From assembly GCA_010909165.1 (NCBI GenBank), contig MU008161.1, forward strand, positions 1,612,001 through 1,676,000: a stretch of 64,000 nucleotides of DNA. The letters run 5' to 3'. This document shows, piece by piece, positions 35,601 to 48,123 of the stretch; the first letter of the stretch is position 1; each line of letters opens with the position of its first letter. The notes beneath the pieces are model-generated. The model was given only the letters and a program-made list of their open reading frames with translations, searched no databases and had not been told where the DNA came from. Made by a program: the position numbers and the translations under genes. The stretch comes from Anthoceros angustus. Taxonomy: Eukaryota; Streptophyta; Anthocerotopsida; Anthocerotales; Anthocerotaceae.

Positions 35601-37117
35601 GAAGAGTACTGTGGAACAGGAGGTTGTGCTGGGTTAAGAGGAGGCTTAGCTGATGCAGGCTGGGGAGCAGGTTGTGCAGATGAACCATACTGAGGAACTG
35701 TCTGATTATGGTGAGAAGGATACTGAGGAGGGGGTGCGAGATTTTGGGGTGGGGGAGAAGTATACTGAGGAGGGGGAGCAACAGTTTGACCTGCAAATTG
35801 ATTTGGCTGGTGTAAAGAAGGCGCATGCTGGAGCTGTGCATGCTGCTGAGGAGGGGGAGGAGGAGGGTAAGAAGCCATGACCGCCGCCTGTGATGGCTGC
35901 TGCTGAGGAGCAGCAGGCACTGGAGCGGGAAGACTGGACCTCTGATTTGCACCCTCGGGCACATAACCTCCCCTATCATCCCTGAACTGCACGCTTCCCG
36001 CACCCTGGCCCCCATATTGACCATGCACTTGTCCCTGAACCTGCACTTGTCCCTGAACCTGCCCTTGCTGAAAATTGTCAGATCCCCTTTCCCTGTACTG
36101 CTGCTCACTGGCGGGAGCATTTCCATACACAAGTTGACCAGGAGCAGATCCAAACCCAGACCTCTTTTCATCTCTAAACTGCTGTGGAGCGTTAGAAAAC
36201 TGGCCCGATGCAGATCCAGGCTTATCATCACTATACTGCTGCTGTGGGAGGTCTCCACTCTGCTGCTGCCCTGGCACCTGCTGCATGTTGCTGGATCCTT
36301 GCGCCGTTGTGTATGTCACGGTGCCTCTCTGAACCCCAGAAGCCTCCACCTGAAATACGCTCTGCTGCTGAGCAGGAGCATGCACAGGCTGGGGAACAAA
36401 TCCATCCATAAGCGACAGAGAAGGTGCTGCAGGAGCCTGGTGGCCCGCCCCTTGCTGCGGAGGAATATGCGCAAGAGCTGAGGTTGATGCACCCTGCTGC
36501 TGCACCACAAAAGACTCTGCCTGCTTCTGCCCTGCTGCCGGAGGAGCCGAATACGACTGATGACCTGAACTCCACGACTCGACCTGAATCAACGGCTGCA
36601 GAGCAGGGCCGTCCCCAACCCCATACTGCCCGGATTGCGATCCGGGCGCAGAACCCCGGTCAAGGTTTTGCCCTGCACCCTTCCCCTGTTCCTGCTGCTG
36701 CTCCGGAGCTGCGGCCTGGGCAGTGAAGGCGCTGAAGGACTCCGCGAGGGCCAGGGAGAGGGACGGGGAGAGCCCCGAGGAGGCAGGGTGAGGCGCAGCG
36801 GGAACCGAGGCCGGAACCGAGGCGGGAGCCGGGGGATGCACCGTGAGAAAGTTGAAGGCCTCGCCCAGGCTGCTGGAGTCCAGGGAGTCGAAGAAGGCGT
36901 CCCCGATGGAGGCACTTGCCGGTGCAGCCCCTGCAGGGTTAGAAGGCGCATAGCCACCGCCCGAGCTGGGCTGGTAGTGCTGCGCCTGCGCCTGCTGCTG
37001 CGGCTGCTGCTGCATCATGTGCTCTTCCGCAGGCCCAGCGCCGCTGCAATTCGCCCGATTCCGATGCCGATGCAAATGCCCACTACAATTCAGCACCAAT
37101 TCTTCAGACTCTGCCAA
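32648..37117 (-). CDS. FREE1: FREE1/FYVE1 ESCRT-associated FYVE protein, 10 exons, about 1158 aa
   Basis: Plant FREE1 binds PI3P and ubiquitin, joins ESCRT-I, and drives multivesicular-body formation and vacuolar sorting. Exons (descending): 37117-34460, 34371-34285, 34185-34054, 33964-33827, 33718-33653, 33477-33367, 33271-33182, 33104-33050, 32872-32811, 32725-32648 (TAG). All introns are GT-AG and phases agree. Exon 1 (886 codons) is a Pro/Gln/Tyr-rich disordered region ending in GGAKLIKASPKAD and QKYRVKLL. Then come IGLDGVKMLDPST, DWVQI, and a full FYVE domain: WVPD, RKHHCRNCG, CDKC and VRVCDQC. A Leu-rich helix (HEDLARKLQ) and a C-terminal zinc pair (CPTC, CSVC) follow. The exon 8/9 acceptor could shift by three bases. 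Arabidopsis FREE1 is about 600 aa, so the Pro-rich part is roughly doubled here. Start: ATG 37117; MMQQQ at 37018 is an alternative. Confidence 0.95.
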
Positions 37118-38118
37118 AACCTACTATCCCAACACCAGATCTTCAAAAACACACCTCCTGAAAAAATTGCGACACAGTCCACGACGCCAGAGCCAGGCAA
37201 GAGACACCGCCAGACAAGGCTAAATGTTTTTGTCTTTACACTCACCGCGTCAGCGGGCGAGGCCGAGTGTGCAAGGAAGGTGGAGTTTGCGTGCTACGCT
37301 CGCCTCAATATCTATCTACCTTGTTTACCAACGTAAAATGGACAACAAGTACCTATTGTGCACCTGTTAAACATGGTTTACATGGACCTATACCTTTTGG
37401 AGAAAGGAGCTCCCTGCATATATACTAATTAACACTCTTGGACGCTGTCAAGATAGCTTTACCGAGCCTTTCGTCCGCCGCCCCTAGTTCGAAATTTTAT
37501 TTTTATCAATTTATTAATTTTAAACCTAAAATAATTTTCTAGAGTCCAATCTCGTCGAGAGAGTATGACGTACCGTTCTTTGTCACCCACAAGTGTAGGG
37601 GAACTTCTTGTGACCTTTTTTCTATTTTGTGCTGGCACGCCACGTGACTCGAAGCATTGAGGTGGAGGTTTAGCTTCTCCCTAGCTCCGTGCACGGAGCC
37701 AAAAGTGGCTCCAACTAGGCCGTTCAGCCGCAATAAGGCCCTTGCGACTTGGCCACTAATGCCCTGGCCAGGCCTGATCAATTGTCGTGGCTATGCCACT
37801 GACGTTGCTCCCTTCTTGAACGCCTCTCACCACGGTTTCAACTGCAGCCATTGCCTGGGCAACATTGGCACCCCAACGCATGGAGACAACAACAAGTTGG
37901 CGAATGTGTCCCGTCCCACACAATAGCTGTTTGACGACTCGCTAGATTCCCTGCTCAGGTTTCAACTGTGGTCGTTGGCCACACCTCGAGCTTTGTCCTT
38001 TGGAGTCTAGTCTTTGCTCCTCCGGCTGTGGGTCCAAGCCTTGCGAGTCGGGACATTCCGGTGCACCTAGCCAGAGGGCTTGCCAGCTCTGAACTCCTTT
38101 GACAAAAGGATAGAATCA
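37118..38118. other. FREE1 upstream region, no other gene recognised
   Basis: Bases 37118-37350 probably hold the FREE1 leader and promoter. No clear TATA box was found. The rest shows only short frames. Confidence 0.35.
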
Positions 38119-38121
38119 GTC

Positions 38122-38191
<70 letters not shown>
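38119..38191. repeat. (ATT)n microsatellite
   Basis: More than twenty tandem att triplets, broken once by agt near the start. Confidence 0.97.
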
Positions 38192-38192
<1 letters not shown>

Positions 38193-39049
38193 GACAAATC
38201 AATATTTCCAAGTGCAAGTTAGTGGACAAGGCTTTCAAAATTTATTTTCTATGCTTGTTGGGCTTGCCGCTTTAAAACTATGATATTGCAGCCGTGCCTA
38301 AATGCGAGCCGTGGTATAGGTATATTACAATTGAGATATTGGCAAAAACATAGGTCAATGGAAACAATAATCAACCTTGTGTCATGTCAAATGGTAAACA
38401 CGTCGTAATATTATATTTCATGCAAATCATAATGTGTAACGATACTTTTATGGGAATTACCAACTTTAGTACACACGGCCCGAACTATATAGCACTGAAG
38501 CACGCCCTTGTGAAATACGGTCACTTGATTTGATCAATCTTAAGCAGGAGTTCCTGAGTAATCACGAATTGGGTACCACTTGTCTCGAGTGTTGATCTCT
38601 CTTGCTATAAGTATTTCGATATGTTCTTTTTTTATTGGATGCATTTTAGAGGCAAATACATTTCACAATATCTCACCACTCATAATCAAGAGGATGGTCA
38701 AAGAGCTGTGGAGGAAATTAAAGTAAATTGCAACAGCGTTTGTCTAATGATGTGTCGTGTTGGATATAATCCTTTTGGCGTGAAGTGATATTACGATCTA
38801 GAACTTTCATAACTAGTGATCTTCCATTAGTATTCCACAGATAGGACTGAGCATAGGTGGCTCTTTATCGACACTCAACACTCTTCCAAGGCAACTTCTA
38901 GGGTATAGTTGCAGCTTGCTAAGCTACTCACCTATTTCGCTTAGTGTGTATTCGCTATGTACTAAGTATTATTGTTCATCATCTTATGGTCAGTTTGTCT
39001 AATGGTGTGGCAAGTTGGATATAGGTAAGTCATAATGAATACGAAGAAT
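38192..39049. other. AT-rich DNA, no gene recognised
   Basis: Only very short frames on both strands and no motif noticed. Confidence 0.4.
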
Positions 39050-41873
39050 AATTATATTTTATTGAGGGAAAAACAATGGGAAAAAACCCATCCATGAGAG
39101 GACAACGAAGGTGGACCCTGGGGGTTAAGGTGAAAAGGAGCGACTAAGCTCCTTACCTTAAGTTACCTACTACTCCCAGAACATCATATGCAGGAAGAAC
39201 AAATGGCTTGCAAACTACGGAGAAGAGAAAGAAGTGTCACCTGCTGTCGCCGCCTTGTGAAGCATTGTCGTCGAAAGGGCCCTGTGAAGGGCAATGGAGA
39301 CTCGTTGTCTGAAGTAAGCTGTGAAATAAGAAAGGGACAACCCGGCACCATGCCTGCAGGCGTGGTAGGATTTGGCACAAGACTTGAGAAATTTATCAAA
39401 GTCCGTAGTCATTGCCCCATACATTTCGAATGCGAGCAGAATAAAGAAGTGGCCCGCTTGCATCTCTCTGTACTTCCTAACCTTGAGAGTCATAGCACAG
39501 GCGATAGCCCAACCAGGATGGTTAGTGATAACATGAGCAGAGATGGTGTCTCGAGCAGGGTTAGTAACCACCACGTTCACCACCGAGACCTAATAATCGC
39601 AGACAAAGTACAAGTCAGCCCTGATTGAGTGACCTGTTCGAAGAGTGTACCCTCACTCCCTCCAGGTCATGTAACCGCTTTCGGGAGCTATGAGAAACAT
39701 GACATCGTGGATAGCATCGTGGATAGCATCGTGGGTGGCGATGCGATGACCCCCATGGAGACAACGAGCAAGGTGTACTCCAAAGTCATCAAGGACAGAG
39801 CCGCACTCGCAGGTAAGGAGGGAAGATGCCACATGCTGAAGCAAGCCATTACGAAATCGTACTGCAATGATGAATTGTGGTTGGTGCGATGACAAAATCC
39901 CGTATACATGGACGAGCTAAAAGCCAAACACCTGTGCCCTTACCAGAACAAGAGTGAAGCTGAGCTCTCGTGGACTAGGGGATGGAGGGGTCCAGACGGA
40001 CGGACTGGAAAGCCTGGCTGAGCTGCTTCTCTAGCAACAACGCTTGCAACCCTCTGAAACCATCAAGAAAAGAAAAAATTCCCGCCGAGCATCCGAAGAA
40101 TGCATTTCCTTGGCCTACCTCAAGGAAATTTGAAGAGGCGAGGTTCCCTTCTCCATACTAGACACAAGATCCTCCAGAAAGGGCCTATCTTGGAGGATGA
40201 AGTGAGAGGCCAGAGCAAGAGCAAGAAGCTAGAGTAGGAGCAAGAGGCCAGAGCAAGAGCAAGAGGCCAGAGCAGGAGCAAGATGCCAGAGCAGGAGCAA
40301 GAGACCAGAGCAAGAGCAAGAGACCAGAGCAGGATCTAACAGGGCCCAGCTGCCTAAAAAAGCCACCGGGGAAGAAACCTCCAATGAGAGTCGGCCGGCA
40401 CCTCCAAACTGCGTTGGCATGGACGCTTGCTAGTGGACCAAATTGCCTACAGGGCACTCGAAAGCCCCTAGGCCCATGATGTCCCCAAGAATATGCATAA
40501 TCTTCCTGCCAAACCCCTATGGTTGAGATAGTCGAAACAGTCGAGATATTCAAAATAGTCGAGATAGTTGAGACAATCGAGACAGTCGAGACGGGAGAGC
40601 TGGAGATGGGGGGAGCGTACGGATAAGGTAACCAGGGCGCCTAGCAAAGCAAGAGGATAGAATTCTGATGGTCACTTGAGCATCGCCCCACATAAGGAGG
40701 TCCTCGATATGGGACAAGTCCTCGGCGAGAGCCTGGTCTAGGAAGCTCCTGATGAAGTCAGCGGAGCCAAAAGGAACCCCTAAAATCCGTAGACCCAAGG
40801 CCGGAGCAATCTCCCCAGCAGGGAACTACAAAGTGGGGAGGACACCCGACGGGGACCAGACGCAGCACTTGGAGAGCTTGACCGTCAAGCCGACCAAAGA
40901 AAGCTTATAAGAGAAGAGCTGGAAGGCCTCCTTGACCTTGTCCCTAGGCCCAAGGATGTGAGAGTTGTCTACCAGCGATGGGAAGACATAGTTGTGCGCA
41001 GAGGAAGCAGCCCTAGAAAGGGCCTTGTAGTGGGCAAAGAGGGCACTGCCTAGAGGGTCGCCTTGCTGGGTACCTATGGCTGATTCCAAGACGGAAACAG
41101 CAAATCTCGAAGAGACATTCCTGTGCTGATAATAGAGGTTGGAAGACTTCCCATTGAAGCACCAGATAAAAGGTATAAGGCTCCCTATGACACCATCACC
41201 ATCCCAGCTCCTCGAAGATGATACTCCTAGAAATGGTATTGAAGGCGTTCTCGACATCCACTTGTGAAACCACTTACGGGGTTGAGGTGCTGTTGGAGGA
41301 GGAAGTGGCATTGAAGGGTAATAATACGGCTAAGGAGCTGCATGAAGGCTTCCTCACCCGCGAGTGGACACATGCCACAGCCCCGGACAAGCTTGTCCAT
41401 AGCGACCAGCCTGCTAGCTGCAAGGACTTGAGAGATCCAATGAGGCGTTTCCCTTGTGCCACACTTGCAGCCAGGGAAACGAGCTGGAGAAAGCCGTTGG
41501 ATGGGTCTTCAGGGAGAAAAAAGTCCCGAAGATGTTCGAGCACCATCCCAAACAGCCCGGTAGAAGAAAGATGTGGGGTCGTAGAGAGAACCAGAGCAAA
41601 AGCTGCGCGCTCCAGGGAGAAGGGGTCTTCAGGGACATAGTCAAGTTTTTTCAAGGGAATGGCATTCTTCAGGACTGGATGGGGGGCACAAAGGGCCGCA
41701 ATGGTCTGCTCAGAAGCACAGGCCAAAGCAAGGGGGTAAAGAGCCTTGGCAGCGCGGGCATATTCACATGCTTGGCCTAACAACTTGTAGCGCCGCAGGT
41801 TCGTTGCTACACCCGGGGCTTGTTCTACCTGCAACACGGATTTCGCAATGCTTACTCCTGAAGAGATGCCCAA
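39050..41873 (-). mobile_element. Non-LTR-type reverse transcriptase element, broken
   Basis: Read on the minus strand. The N-terminal region before RT (TGLFGMVLEHLRDFF, about 41560) is followed by RT blocks: GTQQGDPLGSALFAHY (about 41070), the catalytic-box position as LVDNSHILGP (about 40970), and GLTVKLSKCCVWSPSG (about 40870). A thumb-like part follows (GLRILGVPFGSADFI, 40795). A minisatellite lies next, then a C-terminal domain with CECGSVLDDFGVHLARC and GGHRIATHDAIHD (about 39800-39720). The last part reads VVVTNPARDTISAHVI, then a Tyr/Arg-rich helix ending near 39200. The 3' end carries ctcaataaaa. The second Asp of the usual ADD box is Asn, and frames are broken, so it is dead. Confidence 0.75.
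40205..40335. repeat. Minisatellite (ccagagcaagagcaagag)n
   Basis: About seven units of 18 bp (agagcaagagcaagaggcc type) in tandem, lying inside the retroelement. A second small run of gtcgagatagt-like units is at about 40530-40595. Confidence 0.9.
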
Positions 41874-44021
41874 TCGCCGGCTCGAAAGCGAAGGATGTGA
41901 CTGGCGACCTCTCGATGATTAGAAGCCCTACCCTAGTACAACGCAGACACCACTGAGGCAGAAGCAGAAGAAGACACCGGGCCAGCTCATCTTCGGAGTC
42001 GAGCGCAAGCGATCCAGAGAAAGACGGAACGCTAAGCGGGCATCATCATGGAGGTGCCTGGGAATCCTGTGGAAGATGCGCGGGCATGGAAAGTGGGTTT
42101 CAAACAACCCAAGGATGTGATCCTACTAAGTATGCAACCATCCCCATGATGAGAGAGGCACCCCTGGAAGGACGACACTAGACGCCGAAACCTGAGCCAC
42201 AGAGCTGGTGGAGGTTGCAAGATGTACTTGGGCAGCCTAAGTAGTCTGGTCGAAGTCCTTATGTATGTGCCCAATGTTGGTTTTCACCTCCTTAATGCCG
42301 CAAGAGAGCTGAGCACAGACTGGATAGGGAGTGTGCTTGACGTTCATATAAGGTGTGGACCGCCCCGTTGCAGAGACAAGAAATCCTAGAGAGAAAACAA
42401 ACTGTAGACACCAGCCTAAGGGTGTCAGGGCAAAAGAGGCATCGGGGATTGGGGACAAAGAGTCCTCGGCCCCTACCGTACATACAAAGTTTTAGTTTCG
42501 TATGGCAAACCCCAAGAGACCGGCCAAAAGGCCCCGCTTAGAGGGGTTGCAGCCCACCTCACCACTGGCAACCCACCCGAGTAGTGCCCGCACTTGCCAA
42601 ATTCTGCAGAAAAAAAAAAAGGCCAATTCATTTCCATCCTATGCACAAACCTCACAAACCATATGCTAAAGTTTTGAACTGCAAATTTCAAATTGCAAAT
42701 GACTATCGGCCTGTTTCAGTTTGTACATTGGCCATCGCACTGTGAAACAAGACCTAACAGATCACAGTACAGGGCCATTTAACTAATCTTTCTGCCATAG
42801 GATATATGACTAGTGCCCAGAGGCGTCTCCTTCATTCTTCAGTTTGGAAGTACCTATCTCACCCCTCCATCACTCTCATCCCTGCATAACTTTATCATTC
42901 TCATCCCTTCATCCCTCCATACTCTATCACTCTCATCCCCCCATCACTCTCGGGATGGCCAACTAAAAAACTATAGACCAATCCATCCCGGTTCTTTTTC
43001 TCTTTAATTGCGTCTCTTGTCTCGGCTCCCACATCTGGGCACCAGAATAAACACTTGTCATCATCATATGTGCTGCAATATCTGTCTTGTCTAGCTGGCT
43101 TCATCAAAAGCATGGCATCCCACCTCAACGTTCCTCCACTTTTAACAAGCACCCAATAGAGTGTGCCAAACGGCAGCATCTGACAATAGATGGATTTTCC
43201 TTACTAGAGCTAATGCTTCGTCAAGTTCTCTTGCTCAGCCCAGCAAATCCACCATGCAAGTGCAATGGTCAGCCATGGGAATGATGCCATATTGTTTGCT
43301 CATGTCCTCAAAATGCTGTAGCCCGAGTCCCTAGCCATAGTGCTGTGCGCTATGCCCTTATTCCCAACCGTGCGATCCAGGTTCCCCTAACCTTCAACAC
43401 CTATGCTAACTGTAATGTCTTGCGATTGTGCTCAAACAGCTGGATGTAGGAAATGCTCAGTCCCAAATGCAAAGGAATCCCTATTTGTCGCCACTAACCA
43501 ATCGACTGCTCCCACCTTGATGACTCCAAGCGCATACATGCACAGGGTTGCTTGTTGCCCCCATGCAGGCGAGAGCAGGGAAGGTAGTGTAAACTTCTCT
43601 GATAAAGCCAGAGCCATTTGCAATCGACCAGCCGTTGTACACACTGGCATCAGGTTCATCCGAGCGCCAAAGAAGCTCTCCGGAGCTGGCATTGAGAGTG
43701 TAAATAGGTGGACAAGGGTACTAGCTCGAGCAGGCAGGGGCAGTGAAGAGCCACCATGTCAAGCCATAATGAATATGCATGAAGTAATAGTATAGATATA
43801 GAACTTTCTTTCAAGGAAGTTCAAGACAAATCACTCACTATACAGTGATTTCAATCCGGAACATATTCTATTACCGGTGGATAATATAAGCGCTCATTAT
43901 AGGTGTATTGTGGAGGCTGGGGCGATTGGGTTAGGGCAGCCGTATGCCCCTCCAGTCAGGGCGATAAGGCACTATTTACAAAAATAACTTAAATCCAGGA
44001 CAAAAATGTCAATGAAGTCAG
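41874..44021. other. No gene recognised; native flank upstream of the Ty3 element
   Basis: Bases 41874-42250 may still belong to the RT element's 5' part. From 42300 on only short frames occur. If the target-site duplication at 44022 is right, the last part was originally next to the RPL10 promoter. Confidence 0.35.
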
Positions 44022-44025
44022 GTCC

Positions 44026-44673
44026 TGTGCAAGGATAAGAACGAAATAACAAGGGAGATGTTTTGTGTGGTGTGAATGAAGCTTTCTATTCTGATAGCAA
44101 GGGACCTCTGCAACAACGCCTCTTGGAGCCAACTGCATAGGATTCGATGGGCATCCCGAGTTTAAAGTAGGGCCAACTTTAGAAAAGGACTCCGCTACAA
44201 ATAGCGGCCATTGTAAGCTAAGGGCATTCAAGAATGGACGGACGGAGTCCCCTTGCTCCTTCGAGCTTCTAAGCTCTTGTGCCTTGACCCTACCAGCATT
44301 CTAGCTTGGTAGTTCTTGTGTGTTCGAGTCATATGCTTTGTGTTCTCTGAGGACTTGATTGCGTGATCGATCGTGCAATTCCATCTGTATGTATGTATGG
44401 TGCGGGACTCGGTGAGCGCAAAGACTAGGCCACATCAAGCCGTGGACGCCTCCCCGGCCACACGGTGACACTAGGCGCAAGCCACAACTTCCCCATAGTC
44501 GACTAACACGCCCGCCTGGCCCCGACATACAGAAGAGGTCATTCGTCACCACCGCTGCTCAATAGGAAAGTCCATAGGAGCATCTCAGAATGTGCGAGAC
44601 TGGTTACAAGTAGAAGGGTAGGGATCTCCCTCTTGGGGTGGGCTGCTACCTCAAGGAAACATAGTATTTAACA
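44026..44673 (+). repeat. 5' LTR, 648 bp
   Basis: It matches the copies at 51806 and 60767 end to end with small indels and has TG and CA ends. It contains a hairpin-like phrase (ccgctacaaatagcgg) near 44200. Confidence 0.93.
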
Positions 44674-44675
44674 TT

Positions 44676-44693
44676 TGGCACCCCCGGCGGGAC
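44676..44693 (+). other. Primer-binding site for minus-strand DNA synthesis
   Basis: Two bases after the LTR stands tggcacccccggcgggac. It begins with TGG, complementary to a tRNA CCA end, at the expected distance. The tRNA identity cannot be fixed without the genome's tRNA set. Confidence 0.65.
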
Positions 44694-45127
44694 GTGTCCC
44701 TGATAGCAAGCAGTGTGTGAAAGACTGTAGATTTTGCGTTCTGCATACACCACGACTACCACATCCCTTGGGTATCATACACGTCTGAACCAGCGTTTCC
44801 AGCATTGCTTAGTCCTAGTATGAGGAATGCTTCAAACCGACAAATAGGAATAGAGCAGAGGTAGTAAAAGGTGACCATAAAAGAAATGATTGCTTTGCCG
44901 GTAAGATACCTGCCTTCCTTTTGGTTTTCCCAACTCCCTCTATCATATCGCCTCTTTCTTGCAAGGATAGTCAAAGAGTCCAGTGTGGGTTGTTAGAAAC
45001 CACTGTCCGTGAAAGTAGCTTGTGGACATGGGGTATCTGTGGTCCGACTTCTATGAAGCCCGGTCTTGACCCCAATACCTTGCCACGATTATGGGTCCCC
45101 AAATGAAGATCTGACGAACATCCGTGG

Positions 45128-46108
45128 TTGTTCAAGAAGGTTTTAAAAGCTCGCTTGATGGGAATGAAAAAGTACTTGAAGTATTTCCAAAGATCTCGCA
45201 AGGGAGTCCAAGTATGGTATGAGACATTGGAGGATGAGCTTGTGTTGATTGAGTGCCTGTGTTGCCTTCTTAACCAAGTTCAAGTGAGTCTTTCCACAAG
45301 GATCAGAAGATCGACTTGATTACTGTATCGGAAAGTCGTGAATCCATCGCAACATATGTGGAGCGGACGAGGACAGTGAAGAAGCTAGGCTACACAAAGG
45401 AAGGCGGAAAACTCAAGAAGGTGAAGCGGAAGTTCATACATGGCTTAAGAAATGAGTTTTACACCGGATGGAAGATGAAGAGAGGACCTTGGATGATGTC
45501 ATTGAGCTAGCCATGAAAAGCAAAGTTTCCTCACGCACAGGCCAAGTAAGCCTCGCCACCGAGAACGCCATCGTGGCGAGCCATTCGCGGACTCGGATCC
45601 TTCATCGTCCGAGAGCCCCATTCGAGCGCCATCTCGAACGAAAAATGCAAGATGAAGAAATCAAGGAGGACCCCTGGCTATGATGTCAAAGAGAGTGAAC
45701 GAGTTGGAGGCCATGATCACGAGGATGGCGGTCGGGAAGACACATGAGCCTGCAACAATGAAGCCCCGTGAACCATGCAAGAAGTGTGGATCTCCAGAAC
45801 ACACTACAGGTTATTGCATGAACACACCATGTGTTAGCTGCGGGGAGCATGGCCACATAGAGTGGAGATGTCCTAAGAACTCGTCAAGCAGCAGCAGCCG
45901 AGGTCGAGGAGGTGCACCACGAGGTCGTGGTCGAGGTACCGCTCAAACCTATAGGCCAGACAACTGGGGAAACCCCGTCGTCCCACCGCTGCCAGAAGAG
46001 GAGATTGTCGTCCGAGGAGTCTTCACCGAAGCTTGCATGCCAACAAAGGCAACCATCGTGCGCTTCGTGCGTAGTGTAAGAAAACGCCTCAATCCGACGT
46101 CAAGATGA
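45128..46108 (+). pseudogene. Ty3 gag region with two CCHC zinc knuckles
   Basis: Pieces in different frames read KARLMGMKKYLKYFQRSRKG (45145), RKFIHGLRNEFYTG (45430) and, in one good frame (45680-46108), CKKCGSPEHTTGYC and CVSCGEHGHIEWRC. Both are C-x2-C-x4-H-x4-C nucleic-acid-binding knuckles. An Arg/Gly-rich tail follows (RGRGGAPRGRGRG). Gag coats the element RNA. Frame changes near 45310, 45500 and 45680 break it; some may be sequence errors (see findings). Confidence 0.75.
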
Positions 46109-48123
46109 CTATACAAAAGAGGCGAAACAACAAAGGAAAGAAGGAAGCGTGGGTGGGCGAAATAGAGATGGAAGACATCGGCTCGAGAAGCCTGAGGCGA
46201 GGCGTAAGGGAGCGTTGTTCCTCCAATTGCCGGTGCACCGCCATACTCACTTGTGGAAGATCTTGCGATAGGGAAGTAAAGATGACATTCATGTCGAATC
46301 CTCCCCGCTGACGACGAGAGATCACCGCCTTAAGTACTCGGGAGTTGAAGCACAAGAAAGGAAAGGCTAAGCTAAAAGGGAAGTTGCCACAACATTGACG
46401 AATCGAATCGACTCATCAAACCGACCGATTGGATGGCTCCGCAAAACGACTCACCGTGAACGGCTTGGATCAATGAGGTCGAGGTCCCGGCGTCGTGGAT
46501 GGAGGGTCATCTACGAACTTGATCAATGCCGCTTGGCTCAAGATCTTGGTCTAGGTACCACCCGCAGACTAGCATGTAAGCAAGTCTTCAGAGATGCGCC
46601 CAATACAAAGCTCCTGTGGTGGGGGTCTGAAAACATCAAGGTTGTTGTTCACGGAGTAAGAGTATGGATAGGTTTCACCGTTGTGGAACTTCCCGAGCAT
46701 ATGGTGTCATCCTAGGCCAACCATGGTTAGAGTTAGTGAAAGCCGATCACCACCGGATCTGGAATCACGAAATTGGCCCGCCAACAAGACCGGGTTCGAG
46801 ATCAAGGCATGGCAGCCTGTAGAGTTCAACATGACAAGTAGCACCTCTGAAACAGGATCTGAAGCCTCTGTGTATGGTGACAGTGGTTCGGACCAGGAGG
46901 TGGATTTCACCAGCGAAGCATTCAACAGTGAACCAGAGACACTCCACATCCTATCCATTCGATTGGCCCAAGATAAGCTCAAACCTGCATACAGCATCCA
47001 ACATCCTGACTTGAAGGAATTGAAGTTTTTTGGAGCCAACGGTGTCGAGAAGGTTGCCAAAGTTGGTACGGACATAGAAGGAGAGGAACTTGAGCGTTAC
47101 AGGAATCTTTTCTCCAGATATGAACACTTGTTCATCACTGGACACGAGGAAATGCCAACTACAAACCTACGCAAGTTCAAGATCGATATCCCTGCGGGCA
47201 CAAAACCAAGGGTGCAGAAACTAAGACGGTTGTCACCGACGCACATGCAGGAGGTACGGGAAGAAGTAAGGAGGTTGAAAGCTGCTGGATGCATAGAAGC
47301 GGTGCAATATCCGGAGTGGGTATCCCCGATCGTAATTTTGATGAAGAAGAATGGGAAAATTAGGATGTGTGTCGACTTCCGGGAGTTAAACAAAGCCACA
47401 AGAAAGGACAGGTTTCCCCTTCCTCATGTGGATGAGATACTGGATGAGGTTTCTGGTCACGAGACATACTCTTTTTGCGATGGTTATTCGGGATTTCATC
47501 AGGTCGCTATCTGCGAAGAAGATCAGCCCAAGACTGCTTTTGTGACACCATGGGGTGTGTTCATGTACAAGGTCATGCCTTTCGGCCTTTGCAATGCGCC
47601 ATCTTGCTTCCAGGGAGTCATGATGGAGGCCCTGGGCACCACAGTAGGGAAGTTCCTACGTGTTTTCTTAGATGACTTTGCCGTGTATGGGAGAAGAGCT
47701 GATCATCCAGGAAACTTGGAGGAAGTGTTCTCCAGACTGACCCTAGCAAATATCGGGTTAAATCCCTTGAAGTGCATATTTGCTGTTAGTGAAGGGGAAC
47801 TTTTGGGGTTCATGATTGATTCCAAAGGTGTACATGCGGAGCCTGGGAAGATCAAGAAGTTTCTGGCCAAGGCCCAGCCGGTTAGCATAGAGGAAGTAAG
47901 ATCATTTGTACAGGCAGCAAGTTACTACAGGAGGTTAATACCCAATTTCACAGAGGTAGCAGCACCTCTGTACAAATCCACGCGGAAGAATCAGGAACTG
48001 GTATGGGATGAACCAATGATGGAATCCTACGAGCGGTTACAAAATTTAATGGTGTCACCCAGTCATGAAACCACCGATTGGTCAAGGACATTCTATGTGA
48101 GTGTGGAAGTAACAAGCATCTGA
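46105..48123 (+). pseudogene. Ty3 protease and reverse transcriptase region
   Basis: The protease part (46105-46715) is scrambled by frame changes. The same stretch in the second copy reads VVDGGSSTNLINAAWLEDLG, an aspartic-protease-like box. RT is intact in one frame from 46681 to 48123 (480 codons). It includes EAVQYPEWVSPIVILMKKNG, RMCVDFRELNKATRKDRFPL, VMPFGLCNAPSCFQ and the catalytic FLDDFAVYG at about 47665. A connection domain follows (FVQAASYYRRLIPNF). RT copies element RNA into DNA in the cytoplasmic particle. The RT motifs look sound; the frame is lost just after 48123. Confidence 0.88.

Noticed and set aside
38080-38283. Poly-Ile ORF
   Set aside because: A translation of the (ATT)n microsatellite.
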